Assembly: GCF_964340395.1 (NCBI RefSeq)
Contig: NC_135551.1
Location: forward strand, 18,428,503-18,492,502
DNA: 64,000 nucleotides
Direction of reading: 5' to 3'
Origin: Glandiceps talaboti
Taxonomy: Eukaryota; Hemichordata; Enteropneusta; Spengelidae
The position numbers and the translations under genes were made by a program. Below the pieces are notes generated by a model, which made no database searches, was not told where the DNA came from, and saw only the letters and a program-made list of their open reading frames with translations. Below are positions 1 to 13,300 of this stretch, piece by piece (within the stretch, counting starts at the first letter, position 1; each line of letters begins with the position of its first letter).

Positions 1-315
1 TAATGTGGATCAGTATGAGAACAGTAGAGGTGAAAAGGTGAAATAGAGCTCCAATTTGGCGTTTCTTGACAATCGCTAAATTTATGTGACGTGAATTAAT
101 GAAATGACTGTCCCAGAACCTAAAGTTTATGGAAATGTAGTGACACTCCCTTTAATATATTACTGTAATTGTTACATTTTGTTGTTGCCTGTTTTCTTGT
201 GTGACGTGTACTTACTGTCTTCAAACTGTCCTTTGTCAGTATTTCCTGTATTGAGACCATATGACAAATATCAAATACAAGATGGGTATCTATCTATATT
301 TATGTTTCTTTTCAG

Positions 316-505
316 GTTGGTGGTTTGTTCATTGTCATATTGAAATCCACCAGGTGGAAGGGATGGCAATGATGTTGAAAGAGGGTAACACGGAAGAAAT
401 GAATCCTGTACCAAAGGGTTTTAAGACTTGCGGTAACTTCAAATGGACTTCTGAAGAATTTCAAGAGAGCCTACAGAGAAAGGGTATGTAACTAATGTCT
501 GTCTG

Positions 506-538
<33 letters not shown>

Positions 539-619
539 TAAGTCTGGCAACAATTTTGGTGAATATATTGTTGGTTATTCAATCAAGAGAGCCTACAGAG
601 AAAAGGTATGTAACTAGTG

Positions 620-664
<45 letters not shown>

Positions 665-671
665 GACTGAC

Positions 672-711
<40 letters not shown>

Positions 712-941
712 CGTCTGTCCGTCCGTCCGTCCGTCCGTCTATTTGCCTGCCTTTGATTGAGTATTGGATACATCACGCAGCAACTTCTTTGAACTGACTA
801 TTCTAGTGATGAAAGATATGATGCATATTTCTTAATAATGTCATTATCTCTTTTGCAGTATCTGGGCAAAGAAGAACTCAAGCTGGATGGCTCACCATAA
901 TTGCTCTTGTTATGCTGTCTTCAAGCCTGTATAGTTTCTAG
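316..941 (+). CDS. Multicopper oxidase A, last two exons (3' partial gene)
   Basis: Exon 316-483 follows an acceptor (ttcag) and ends at donor gtatgt. Exon 859-941 follows ttgcag and stops with TAG at 939-941. The splice is phase 1 and keeps frame. The first exon encodes [17 protein letters not shown], the C-terminal copper motif of three-domain multicopper oxidases: His-Cys-His feeding the type 1 and trinuclear sites, then His and an axial Met. The last exon encodes a short linker and a hydrophobic end, which suggests a GPI signal or a membrane anchor. MCO-B at 20418-21090 has the same two exons with the same phases, so these are tandem paralogues. The rest of the gene lies before position 1. 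Family assignment is secure; substrate is unknown (phenols or metal ions are typical). Confidence 0.9.
497..760 (+). repeat. (TCTG)n microsatellite in the MCO-A last intron, with a copied exon end
   Basis: Two TCTG runs (about 497-535 and 616-738) flank a segment at 582-616 that repeats the end of the preceding exon and its splice donor (460-495) with few changes. Coding-like translations of TCTG repeats here are not genes. Confidence 0.9.
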
Positions 942-1740
942 ACACTTTTGATTCATATTGGCCGTCTTGAGTCCATTGATATCAGTATTTTTAAATGCAC
1001 AATCTGAATACATATAATCTTGCAATAGCCATAACTTTAATCACATGTTTAAAGTAAAATGAAATTAAGAAATCAAATCAAATAATATAATAAGTACACC
1101 AAATTGTGATCTAGGTACATTTAAACATATAGTTCACATGTAAAGGAAAAGTTTTGATTGGAAACGTTGCCTTTTTTGTGTCCACTTAATAGTTTAAAGC
1201 TGCAAAAGCTACACATTGAAGGCTTTTTAAAAGTGATGTTATTTGTAATGACTTACTTGTAAAACCGTACATCCTGAACAGTAGTTAACCACCTGTTGGT
1301 GAACGTATTTGTATAGCTGTAAACACAATATTGCACAATAAATCCATTTTTGGGGGTTCGCACCCTAAAATCAGCGCCCTCCTACGCGATCACTATTTCG
1401 ACCTATTACTGTATTACTCGTGGATGAAGTCAACCTCCAATTAACACGTACACTGTCTAATTATTGGCATTTTAACAATTTTGGTGAATATATTGCTGGT
1501 TGTTTAATCAACGAAACAATATCTTCTAATGTTTGACGCTCTTATACTCCGAATATTGTTGGTATATTTGATTGATTGTGTAACACCATTGTTGAATCAT
1601 CAATATTTTAAATAAATGTAAAAATAGTTATGGGTATAGTTATGTAAGTAGTAATTTCTTATGAATAAAATATTGAGTTTTATCAAGGGAATTGTTTAAA
1701 CTCCGTAGGGGATATATTTTCCCCCGTTATACTGCGAGTT

Positions 1741-1743
<3 letters not shown>
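942..1743. other. 3' flank of MCO-A, no gene seen
   Basis: AT-rich sequence. AATAAA at 1337-1342, about 400 bases after the stop, is a candidate poly(A) signal for MCO-A. A dispersed repeat copy lies at 1350-1520. No coding pattern was found. Confidence 0.5.
1350..1520 (+). repeat. Dispersed repeat, copy 1
   Basis: Aligns along its length with 19935-20085 inside MCO-B intron 11. Shared stretches include a TTTTTGGG start, CAGC(G/A)CCCTC, GATCA..ATTTC(G/A)ACCT and TCTAATTATTG followed by ATTTTAACAATTTT. An extra piece resembling its end lies at 545-585. Probably an old non-coding mobile element; class unknown. Confidence 0.55.

Positions 1744-1835
<92 letters not shown>
1744..1835 (+). repeat. 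(GA)n microsatellite
   Basis: About 46 uninterrupted GA units. Ser-Leu open frames on the other strand are artefacts. Confidence 0.98.
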
Positions 1836-1836
<1 letters not shown>

Positions 1837-2559
1837 CAGTATTTAAGACAACTAAACTGGATATATAATAGGTGACACAACATGTGACGTAAGAAGAGTC
1901 TGTACCTTTACACGACATTTCTGCGTATGCCAAGCACAAGAAACAGAAACGCTGCTAAATATTTTATACACTATATAGAGTAACCTCAACTGGTTAGTAC
2001 TTGGCATAATATAATGACACTTATTAACAGAAGGCACTCGGTAGAGCGATTAAGCTTATATGCCATTTACTTCAAACAAAACCAAAAGACACGGAAGGGT
2101 GCTCTCTAGGTGTGAGCTTGAGTAAAAGGAATATCAGATAGGGATCACCACCAAAACATATTTAATAAAATAATTGTTATGGACTCTCAGTCTTGAGAAA
2201 AAAATCACACAAAACCACTTATACATTGCACAGTGTTAAATTATAGATAGTAAAAACTGCATAGAGCTCAAGGAGAGCTGTTAAACCTGTAGTGGCTGAA
2301 ACTTGGAACATTTCTGTCATAAATCATCAAAGATACGTTCACTAAAAATTGGTCAATTACCTATAAAAAGATCTTTGTATCTGTTAATTAGCTGTCATAT
2401 CATCTGTAGGCAGTGTAGTGGCAAGACGAAATCTTTCGTGAAAGCTAGGTTTTTAATCCGTTACCATTTAACTACTGTACTTGTAATAGCTTTAAACATT
2501 CAGCTAGGAAACTTGCACCAATTATATAGGGGTGGACACTTGAATGAATTAAAAGACCG

Positions 2560-2888
2560 AGTCGGTGGTACGTAGACTCATCTACTCATGAGAGTGTAGA
2601 ACATCTCCTGATGGGAACACAAGTCTATGGCAATATTCCTCCTATTGCCACCATATATAGCAAAGCGAAGAACACGCTTCACAGGCCACTGCTTCCGTGC
2701 GAAGGACCAAATCACATCAGATGCTTTCGTTATTTGCCTGCGATTGTCCTGTCCAAACAGGGGACGAAGACCTCTACATGCATCCAATCGCTAGAGACAC
2801 CAAGCAAGAGTTTGTGGCCCTCCCAAGTCTAGTGAGGACGAAGAACTCATGGCGCAACATTGTGGACTCTATCTCGGATGCGTGCACA
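2560..2888 (+). pseudogene. LINE 3' end fragment (RTE/CR1-like C-terminus), frameshifted
   Basis: Three frames together read like the C-terminal tail of a LINE ORF2: YGNIPPIATIYSKAKN, then PVQTGDEDLYMHPIARDT, then LVRTKNSWRNIVDSIS. This resembles the usual LINE ending in which a Gly-Arg-Arg-Pro segment precedes a W-R-x-x-V motif. It runs directly into a GAT microsatellite, as LINE 3' tails often do. At least two frameshifts are present and it is certainly dead. The clade is a guess. Confidence 0.6.
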
Positions 2889-2889
2889 C

Positions 2890-2923
<34 letters not shown>

Positions 2924-2954
2924 CGATGACGACGACGACGACGACGACGATGAC

Positions 2955-3009
<55 letters not shown>

Positions 3010-3034
3010 GATGATGATGATGATTGATGATGAT
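2889..3034 (+). repeat. (GAT)n/(GAC)n microsatellite at a LINE tail
   Basis: Trinucleotide array with an internal GAC block. It encodes poly-Asp or poly-His only as artefacts. It abuts the LINE fragment at 2560-2888, so it was probably seeded by that element's 3' tail. Confidence 0.95.
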
Positions 3035-3333
3035 GACACTTGAATGAAATCTCTGTGTAGTACACTATTTGACATATGCAGTAAATAGTGATCATAGGCC
3101 AAATATATGTCTTCCAATCTGTAAAACAAAGTGATATGCATATGACGGCAGTAGTACGTCACTGTTTGTGTAAGGTTTATTAGAGATATGGCTGTGTACG
3201 GACACAAATGGACCATGGAGGTAGAATGATGATTCAACCTCCATGGATAGAAGAAACTTATCCCAAAAGGCCCTCTATGGGTGATGACCGAAAAAAAGGC
3301 CACAACAAGTCACGCTTGGCCATGACTCAATCT

Positions 3334-3549
3334 GATTAAAATTCGATGTAGATGTCGGCTAATCGTTCATCGCTAATCGTTATTTTGCCTGAATTGACCT
3401 TCGTGGTGCATGTTTACATTTCTATCCTGATCGTAGAAGAGGCGATTATGATAAAAACGTAAACATGTACCACTAAGGTCAATTCAGGCAAAATAACGAA
3501 GGTAAAATAGCAATGGACGATTAGCCGGCATCTACATCGGATTTTAATC
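3334..3549. mobile_element. MITE-like foldback element, family 1 copy 1
   Basis: Long inverted repeat of about 216 bp. It starts GATTAAAATTCGATGTAGATG and ends with the reverse complement (CATCTACATCGG then ATTTTAATC). The inner arms also pair (TTGCCTGAATTGACCTT against AAGGTCAATTCAGGCAA). A half copy lies at 53522-53623, so this is a dispersed family. No coding capacity. Target duplications were not resolved. Confidence 0.8.
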
Positions 3550-3626
3550 CTATGGTGATCTTTGCAGACATTTGTCACTAGTTACTGATTAACCTAGGTT
3601 ACGCTTAGATGGACGCTTGTTCAGAT

Positions 3627-3657
3627 CATAGACCCTACACCAGGTGTAGGGTCTATG
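3627..3657. repeat. Perfect 31-bp palindrome
   Basis: Two 15-nt arms, CATAGACCCTACACC and its complement, around a single central base. CATAGACCC-type short palindromes recur near 62170. Possibly a tiny foldback footprint. Confidence 0.8.
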
Positions 3658-4318
3658 TTCAGATGCATGTGGTTGTTCTTTCAGTTTGAGAAAAACGGTG
3701 TCTTATTCACCGGTTATTTATTTATTTATTGTCTCTCTTGTCTTAGTCTGTAATTATATTAAGTTAGTAGGAAAAAATAGTAAAGCTGTGCTATAAATAA
3801 AAAATCCGAAATGTCTATAAATAACATCCATATGGCCATATGAAAACTACCAGTATCTGTTTGGAAATAGTCCTAAATTATTGCAAAACGAATTTAAAAG
3901 AAACAATTTTAATGAACGACTTGCTAAACCAAGTTGTCGAAGTGAACGGAAATGTTTGCAAAGTCTTGCGATATATCTTTGTTATTATTAAATATTGTGT
4001 ATATGTAGACTGTTTATTATCTGATTGTCAACTTTCAAAACCAATATATGGTCAGAATTTCTGTGTGGGGACTAAACATATGTTCACGTTAAAACTCACA
4101 TACTAAATTCTGCCAATAAGATCAGATCCATGCGCGCATGTACGTCATGATGAGGGGTTGTGGCATACTTTATTTTTTATATATTAAAGTTAAGTAGACA
4201 AATAGACTGTTTTGACAGCTAGCAAATAACGAGGGTACTGGATGACATGTTTGACCATGCATCCAGAAGTGTTAAACGTAACTTATTAACGGTAGCTGGA
4301 AGCCCGAGTTCGTTTGTT

Positions 4319-4341
4319 CTTTCACTTTAGCAAAGTGAAAG
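4319..4341 (+). promoter_or_regulatory. Hairpin ending one base before the MCO-B start codon
   Basis: A perfect 10-bp inverted repeat (CTTTCACTTT / AAAGTGAAAG) with a 3-nt AGC loop abuts the ATG at 4342. In mRNA it would form a stem next to the start codon. Any role in translation is inference; no TATA box was identified upstream. Confidence 0.5.
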
Positions 4342-7300
4342 ATGACGTCTCCCGTGATGGTTGTGTTAATCTTGTCTCTGGTCTTCTTGACATTGAATAT
4401 CAACGCCAAGGAATTAGAACCAAATGGAGATTGTAATGAAGAAGGTACGGTCTGTGAATTCAATTGGAGAGTTCATCATCGCGATACGATGGTCCTATAT
4501 GATGATACAACAGGTGCTGGCGAACCTATTGTCACCTCCAGCGGTAATTTTTACAAAAGAATACTCGAAAAAACTAAATGCGATAAAAGGGAGCTTCTAA
4601 CAGATGCAGGTATGTTTAACTTAATTATGAAGTCGCCTTTGTTTTGTGGGGATTCAAGTTTAAGTCTTTCTGCATGTTGAAGTGTCGCCGTTGAGTTGAT
4701 GGTGTTTTGGATAGTCTCGACTGCAATGTCGTTCATTTGCAGACACGGTTTAGGTTTAGCTTCTGCCGTGCACTGAAAAACAAGTATTCAAAATATATTG
4801 AAAACTTCTGTGCTATATGGCTACAATAAATTGAATGACTTTTGGATTATTGCTATATTTTACTTATATATGTACTGTAACTGTTTTAACAGTAGACGTT
4901 GGAGAGATAATTACACACTGTCTTTGTTAGGTTAAATTGATGCCTCTATGGCGCTATGTACTATGCCAGGATATATATTTATTTTTAGTATTTACAACAT
5001 ACAAAATACTGAGGTACATTATTAACAGCGAAAGTTGCTAAAGATTGTAAATGGGTTTCGTCTAAATCTATTGTAATGATTTACTCCCATATTCAAACAT
5101 GTCCTGGTCTTGGTAAACCGTGCTGGTTGCCAGGGCAAGACCACCAACATAAGTTGAATTCAAACAGTTTTTAGTAGCCTACCCTACCCTTGCCACAGGA
5201 GAGAGCGATCGTATAACTGATTCAATTACATGCTCGCTGTCCTCTGTGCCCTAACCATAAACGGACAGAACAACACTATGCGTAGGAATGCATATGTGGA
5301 CATTATCTAAATAAATGATTGATTTTGTTGTGTTTGACAAATAAAGAGATGTGTCTATGTGCGTAGGCTAATACGTAATTTTTCGTCTGGCGGCAGATCC
5401 CATGAGACCCCGCGTGAGTTCATATCAACCACATGATCACGAGGTTGGTCAAGCTGAACTATTGTCAAATGCTTAACTTACCAACACTGTTGTTCTTGAC
5501 GTCATCACACATATGGTATATGATCGATCATTTTTTTTAAAGTATATGGTTGTAAAACGATGCGCATATGGTGAATGTAAGTCGATTCCCGATATTATGA
5601 ACAAGACTACATGGATGTGTTCACGTCATAACATTCTCAAAACCAAAAACACAATCAGAGAATTCCCGTGTTTGATCGCCTGTTCCCGGGGCGATACCTT
5701 TGGCGTACATATAGTATGTAGTATCAAGGCATATAAAATATGCGGTTTCAAAAATATGCTCCCTACACTTTGTCGGAGGAAAGGGACCGCCAGACTATCC
5801 CCTCGACCCAAAAGCTGCTAGTGCTACGGCTGTAAGTAGTCCTTGCGTCCGAAAATACGTCATCGCATCATGTCAAGTGCACTTTGTGCATAGATGACTT
5901 GCCAGAATTTGCCTGATCTATTGTCAGGTGTAATAAGCTTGGTTTTTTTTCAATATATTGCAAAATTTAAACTCAGTCTTGAATAAATACAGGCGAAGGG
6001 TGAACTCGTAACATATTAGAAGATACTCATGACCGAGAACGTGTTGTTCGGTACACGTACGCCCGGCCGAGAATACCGTCCTACTCATAACTGCCCGTGA
6101 CCTCCCGAGACAACAAATAGACTGCCAGTCGATCTAGAGGCAAAACCAGGGGTTCAACTACTGTTATGAGTTCATATCTAAATACCCCTAATCATGAACA
6201 GTATACATTGACCTAAAGCAGAATAATTTGTGGTCCCGATTGCTGTTTTCCGATCACAGAATAACTCGTCAGTGTAACACACTAGTATGGTTTCACGCCA
6301 CGGTTGAATTGATCACCTGGGACGTTGATATTGTTTGAGGCAAGACTTGCCTCTCACGTGTTTTGAAAAGAAAAAATAAAAAAGAAATGGTCTGTAAATG
6401 TTTCAGTTGCTCCTTTGCATTTTAATTAATTTAACTGTGACAGTGAGTTTACAGCTATTTTTTCGACCCGATCATGGTTGGGGTTGGCGAGTTGGAGTTC
6501 GTGTACTGTTGTGTTGTGGAAAAGTTTCGGTACATAAACACAGTAAATGAGGTCTCGAATTATTGTGCTCAGGATCAATATATACTGGTTATGATTAGGG
6601 GTATTTAGATATCAACTTATAACAGTAGTTAGACCCCTGGTTTCACCTTGGGCGGTCTCTGTCAGTAATTTGTCATGAAATTGTAATTCCTTTGTTTGGG
6701 ATCAGACAGGACATTGTTTATACATGCATGTCGCCAAACACCTAGGTAAAGAAATGAATATCTTGTATAGCACAAGCTCACATATCATTTCCATGACGAT
6801 CATAATTATGCATAACCTATTGGTATCTTAGGAAGTTCATCTCCTATGCATGACTTATCGAGACTTAATTATTGCAACGACCATAGTGTAGTATGATTCA
6901 GGACTTGGGTTTTGACCGCGGAGCTGGGAGCACCTGTCTCTCCTAGCTTGGGCTTTAATAAAGTCTATGTTCCACTCATACTCCATACATCGTCTCTATG
7001 CATTTGATCCTTTTACTACAAGTGTTGCTGATGAAAGGTTTAGATAAAGTAGTAGGACCCGCCAAATGCATCTGCCGCTACGCACATGCAAATACTTTTT
7101 TTTAGTGGTTCTGTGCTGCGCGAGAAATGAAATAATAGATTTGCATTTGGTGTTTTAAGGTAGAATGGAAGCGTTTGAAGAGTTCGGTGGGTTTTATTTG
7201 TTGGGAAATGTTGGGAAGTATCGCAGGTGGTGGCACTAGCCGTACCAGTGGGCTGAAGATCGCGTACTGCCTTGGCGAGGGAAACGAGCATATTTTCGAA

Positions 7301-10300
7301 TTCCTTGTTGTCACGCCAAATTTCGTTATATGCTCTTCAGTTCTGGTACTTACAAATTTTCAATGTTTTCCATGACGATTTACGGTTGGAGATGGTCACG
7401 AAACGAACTTGTCGGCTGTCATGTAAACAGACATAGCCACAGGAAAGCTTGATTACGGACGCGTGCGTGCTTAACGACCGTTGCGAGGCGTATTTGCATA
7501 TCTGCCACGAGACGTAAAATCCCTTATTTAGCAACTGTTACTATGTTCAGACTACAACTGTGGGTCACTCTGAGGCGACATACAGTAGTAAAACTAATAA
7601 GCTGGATTTCATACTGAAATGTTGTACCTGACACAGATCACATAACAAAGTCATCCAATACTAGCATAGCCTTCGTTTGTTCCAATCATTTTAGCAGCAG
7701 CCCTGAACTTTAACCCTGGAACACTCCTAGGAAACTATATACACTTACCTGATCAAACAGAATGTTGTGCCAGACACAACTGATTGATTTATGATAAGTC
7801 GACTCCCCATTGTACCAGACCTAAATGTAACACTACTCAAAGTCGACATTAAGTAACTGAGAATCCTCATGTGTAATAATAAAAAGAGTATTCATTGAGA
7901 TGTGTTTTTGCATTCTTTTTTTATTTCATGTTTTTCTCTTTTATTAATGCCATTGTTATAAGAACATAAAGGATGGGATTTTCTATCATTTTCACAATTC
8001 TTCCTTTTTTCATTTTCCAGAAAAGGAAAGGGTACTCTTTGCTGACGGTTCGCACAGACCTGCTGTCGTTATCAATGGTCAGTTACCCGGTCCACCGATC
8101 ATTGTGCGAGAAGGTACACAGGTAAGGGGTGTGAGGAGAGGGTCACACATTAGTAAAGGAGGAATAGCGTGGCAAGATATTGGGGATAGTGTGGTGGAGT
8201 GGAGATGTTGACCTCAGTCCTGATGTTGCCACTTGTGTGCTCATCTAGTCTTTGGGAGCTCTGGCATTAGGCTCAGCATGAGATCCAAGCACATGCATTT
8301 ATTTAAAACACAATTGCAAGCTTACTATGGTGTTAATAATGGGAAACAACAGGTGCCTTTAAAACTATCAATGTGGTTAGATTGTACTACAGAACATTTC
8401 CCCGTCTCCAGAAGGATTCAAGCCAAGGACCTCCGCTATGGTATCGTTTGACAATTGACAGAATGACACATGTCAAGTGCAAAAACCAGTAAATTAAAAT
8501 TACACACAAAATGCAGCGGTTTTATATTAATTACACACAACGGGAACGGTTTTATATTAAACCTTAATGTAAATTCCTACAGCATCGAGTCCATGGTGAT
8601 CTAGCGTGAACTTTCAATGTTGCGTCACTAAATTCGTGTACTTTGCAGGTTGTTGTCAAGGTTAAAAATGATTTAGTGATGGAAGGGATATCAATTCATT
8701 GGCACGGAATGGTACAACGTAACACACCATGGATGGACGGAGTTGGGTCAGTATCTCATTGTCCGATAGATCCAGGGGAAAGATTCACATACAGGTAATT
8801 ATAAAGAGCGAGGGTGTTGAATATGTGGAAGACAAGCATGTGGTAACTGTCTACGCATTTTCTCTTTGTGGTGGCCCTCTACGATATCTCTAACACGCAT
8901 GGCCCGAATTCTACGCAGGAAATATGCAATGCATGGCGCATATAATGTATGAAACGAAAGAGTTCAGCTAACTTGGCTTAAATGGACAAAATGTTGAACA
9001 CAGGATTTAAACATAACATAGTATATGCAACCTCGAAAATAAAAAAACCTTACATATTTGCTGTTACTTAGTTTATTAAAATTTAGTCTCTGCTAAATTA
9101 AAAAAAAAGCAACTCATAATACAATTTTAAAAAGCTGTCAAAATATCAAAATTTAACCATTTGAGAATTCAATATGTCCACCGAATAATATGTCAACCCT
9201 GTGGTAAAATAATAGATCCACGAATTCAAGATGGTAAACCTCAACATTTAGTTTGATCAAAAGGACCAGAAACGAGATTCCGCATGGCTAAATTTGAAGA
9301 GATTTTAAAAACCTCGATTTTCAGTGACATTCTTCCTCGAAGCATTCCACCTAAACTAAGAAGAAATTGGTTGATCGTGAATACTTTGTTCTTTGGGTCC
9401 GTCAAATAAGCGACCTGACTACAAAGTTTATATTTCATAAGTGTTTTGTCACGCTTCTAGGTTCATCGCCTATCCAGCGGGAACCCACTGGTATCACTCT
9501 CATTACGGGACGCAGAGAACAGACGGTTTATACGGCGCGCTGATTGTACTAGAAAAGGAGCAAACGGCTAGCGAGGTAATACCATAATTGTTCTTTTCTC
9601 GACAGACATAACATTAAAGGCTGAATAATTCAAAAATGTAATTTCTGTAAATTGGTACAAGTTGATTTATCAAGGTAATATTCCATAAGTTGACACAATT
9701 TCAATACCATTGGCAGCCGTTCACCTGTAATACCGTGTGTTATTTCATCATAAATTTTCAAATAAATTTTCATTTAATTACTGACCACGAAGATGAGTTT
9801 TATGGACAGTATTTAGGAAATGAATTTATAATTAAAATAAATAAATAAATAAACAAAAAACAACCAAACAAACAAACAAACACATGAATGAATGAATGAA
9901 TAAATAAATAAATAAATGGAATGAATGAATGAATGAATGAATGAATGAATGAATGAATGAATGAATGAATGAATGAATGAATGAATGAATGAATGAATGA
10001 ATGAATGAATGAATGAATACGAATATAATTGTTGCCGTGTATTTTGTATTTGTATGAGCGTTTAAGTGTTTTAGTTATTAACGAATATTTAAAAGAAAAT
10101 TTTAATACTGTTAAAATTTGATTTCTAAAACCTTAGGCCAAAGCTAACGCTTTTCCCGAAGAATTTATAATCGTTCTACATGATTGGATGCGAAACATTT
10201 CTCTGGATCTCAATCAACAAATATTGCAACAAATGCAAAGGTGAGAATTATCCGCGAAGTCACGGACTCTTTTTTATGTTTTGCTTGGTAGCCCAGGAAG

Positions 10301-13300
10301 GTATGGGTAGCCATCACTGTGGCTAGTAGGGCATTTACAAAGTCAGCAACAGTTCAGTGGATTTCAGCAAAAGCGTTCAGTGTATGTATGTATGTATGTA
10401 TGTATGTCTGTCTGTCTGTCTGTGTATGTATGTATGTATGTATGTCTGTCTGTCTGTCTGTCTGTCTGTGTGTGTGTGTATGTATGTATGTATGTATGTA
10501 TGTATGTATGTATGTGTATGTATGTGTGTGTACGTGCGGCGTGGGTGGTTAACACAATCTTGGAAATATTTATAATGATATAATTGAATCATGGTTCATA
10601 TGATATACACACTTCTAAAATTGAAGGTCACGGCATATAATGAACTGTTTGCATTTCAATGTTTCCCCTATTTCGCAAAGTACGATCTATTTGACATTAT
10701 TACATCAAGAATTACGTGTACCAGGTTCAAACTATTTTGACTTCTATCAATGGAAGCACAGTATGAATAACTTCAGTACGATAGATCTCAGGACTACCGT
10801 TATATGTTTTACATTGTGACATGTGACATGTGACATGTGACTTGGTCATTAAATGGGCAATTAAACTCGTATTGAAACATTGAAAGGATTGGTGTAACTT
10901 TCTCTGTAGGTACTATCCGGGCACAAACAGTGTCGACTGTTTCTATCAGACACAGCAATCAGATGGCACTGAAATTGGAGTAACACCTTTTGTTTCAGGA
11001 TTGATTAACGGCAAAGGTATGTTGTTACTGTGCAATTTTGAGCTGCTTACGTCACATGCACTGTCGACTGATATTAGCACTCCATTACACGTGTCCAAGC
11101 GCCAATACAAAATGACTAATACCGCCTGTATGCATGTGTAGGTCACTATGGGAAACTAGTTTATATCATATGACTTGATATAAGCCAATTACAGATGAAT
11201 GTCAGAAAGCTGTGTGCTCTTGTTACGATCCAAAATATCGTATTTCGGAATTATGGGAATAAATTCTACTTTTCGGCATTGTAGGCCATAGGTCAGAAAT
11301 AGACTGGCGATGACGAAGCTGAGCAAACATGATGTAACTGAAATTCACATGATTGGTTAGAGAAAAGTACATAATAACTTTTATGATGCCATGATCTTAT
11401 GGTGTGATTTTCTATATTTAGTCGTTGTGTAAATTCCATTGTATTCGAAGTATACTTAAGATGAGAATAAAACATCCAGAATCAGAGGAGAGGAGAGGAG
11501 CTCACGAGAGACAAGCTCTCGGTTAGGTGATTCTGGCAAGCCGAAATATCTTCTCAGTCGTGACTAATTCCCGACTTGGACCTGAACGATCCCGTACGAG
11601 AGTATGAGAGTGTGAGTGCTAGAGTGTAACGTCTGAACTATCCATACTTATACCGTTCAACTCTACGACACCCAACACTGGTGGAGAATCCGGGCAGGTC
11701 CACTTAATGTTATTACGTTCTGGTAGAAGACTGAGAAGAAACGACATTTACATCCTTGTCAACGGCCACCTACAGTAATGGCAGAAGCAGACCCGAATAT
11801 CCAGCAAGAAGCTCCACAGCCAGAAAACAATGGAGCAGAGGTCAACCAAGGCCAGCGGCAAGACGCACGGCTGGCTCACCAAGAGCTACAACGCATTGTC
11901 AACAGAATGCAGAATTTGACGGTGGGTAACGATATCATACCACCTCAATTTTATGGGAAGGAAGATGAAATACCAACCAGATGGTTGCGTAAATTTGATG
12001 CATATGTCGTCCTTAAGCAGTTTGACAATATTCAACGTCTGAATATTTTTAGTCTGCTTATGCCTGGTGAAGCAGAGAGATGGTACACGTCCTTGCCTGA
12101 CGACCTGGCGAACAACTGGGAGAACATGCGTGCAGCTTTCATCGGACGATTCCAGAACAGAGCACCACAGTGGCGTATAGATCAAGAGCTAAGAACAATT
12201 AAGCAAATGGACAAAGAAACAATCGAAAAATATGCCTCACGTTTAAGGGATATGTGCTATCGTTATAACAGAAATGATAACGAGCTTTTTAGTTTATTTT
12301 TACAGGGGTTAATACCGTCTATACGTAGTACGGTAGTCAACAGAGATCCGGTCAATTTCCAGGAGGCCGTGGCTTTCGCCCGAACAGCAGAAGTGGTAGA
12401 ACGGTTCGACGATGATGTCAAAGTACTGAAAACTGGTCGTACTTCCGACACGTCTACAGAGGTTTTACAACAAGCCTTCGACTCTTTGCTAAAACAGAAC
12501 GAAGTTCTACATGAGAAGCTATCAGCAGCGGCGGTGACGCCCCTCCCTGTACCAGCAGCGCCTGTTCAAATACGACAAGAACCCTACGCAAACGCTGGAC
12601 CACGGTCACGGGTAGGCCAGAGCTATAATTATTCTAACGTAAATAGGCCGCCAGTAGTAACTCCACGTTATGGCGGTCGACAAGTTAATACGGCTAAGCA
12701 GATTTGTAAATTTTGTAATAAGCCAGGGCATTCAAGTCCTAATTGTTATGCAAATCCTGATCGTGGGTGTTACAATTGCGGGGAGATAGGCCATGTGGCC
12801 AGATTTTGTGATAGAAATGGTGCCCGATATGCTTTTCCAAAAAACGGGTAAACGTTGCGAGACGAAAATTGTATAAGCAGTCAGATGAGAAGTCTCGCAA
12901 CGGTGTATCTTTAAATCTCAATTGTGTTAATTTGCCAGAGTCAATGATTGTAAATGATAATTTAATTAATGTGCGTATTTTTGATCGTAAAGTTTCAGCA
13001 CTTATAGATACAGGTTCCGATGTATCAATAATTTCAGAGTCTTTGTTAAATAATATTCGTAAGTTAAGAAAGTGTAAGCTTTTCAAATCAAGTTATAAGA
13101 TAGTTACTTTGCCAGATGGGCGTACTTTGCCTATTTTAGGATGTCTTAGAATTCCTGTTTTCTTTACTAATCGTGCGATTACTATGCAAGTCTATGTCCT
13201 CAAAGAATTGAAGCAGGATTTAATTATAGGCCATGATTTCTTACGTAGAAATGGAGCTATTATTGATTTTATGAAGCGCAAAGTCACTTTACGTTCATCG

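Noticed and set aside
2697-3011. Acidic poly-Asp protein
   Set aside because: It is a GAT microsatellite fused by chance to a decayed LINE tail.
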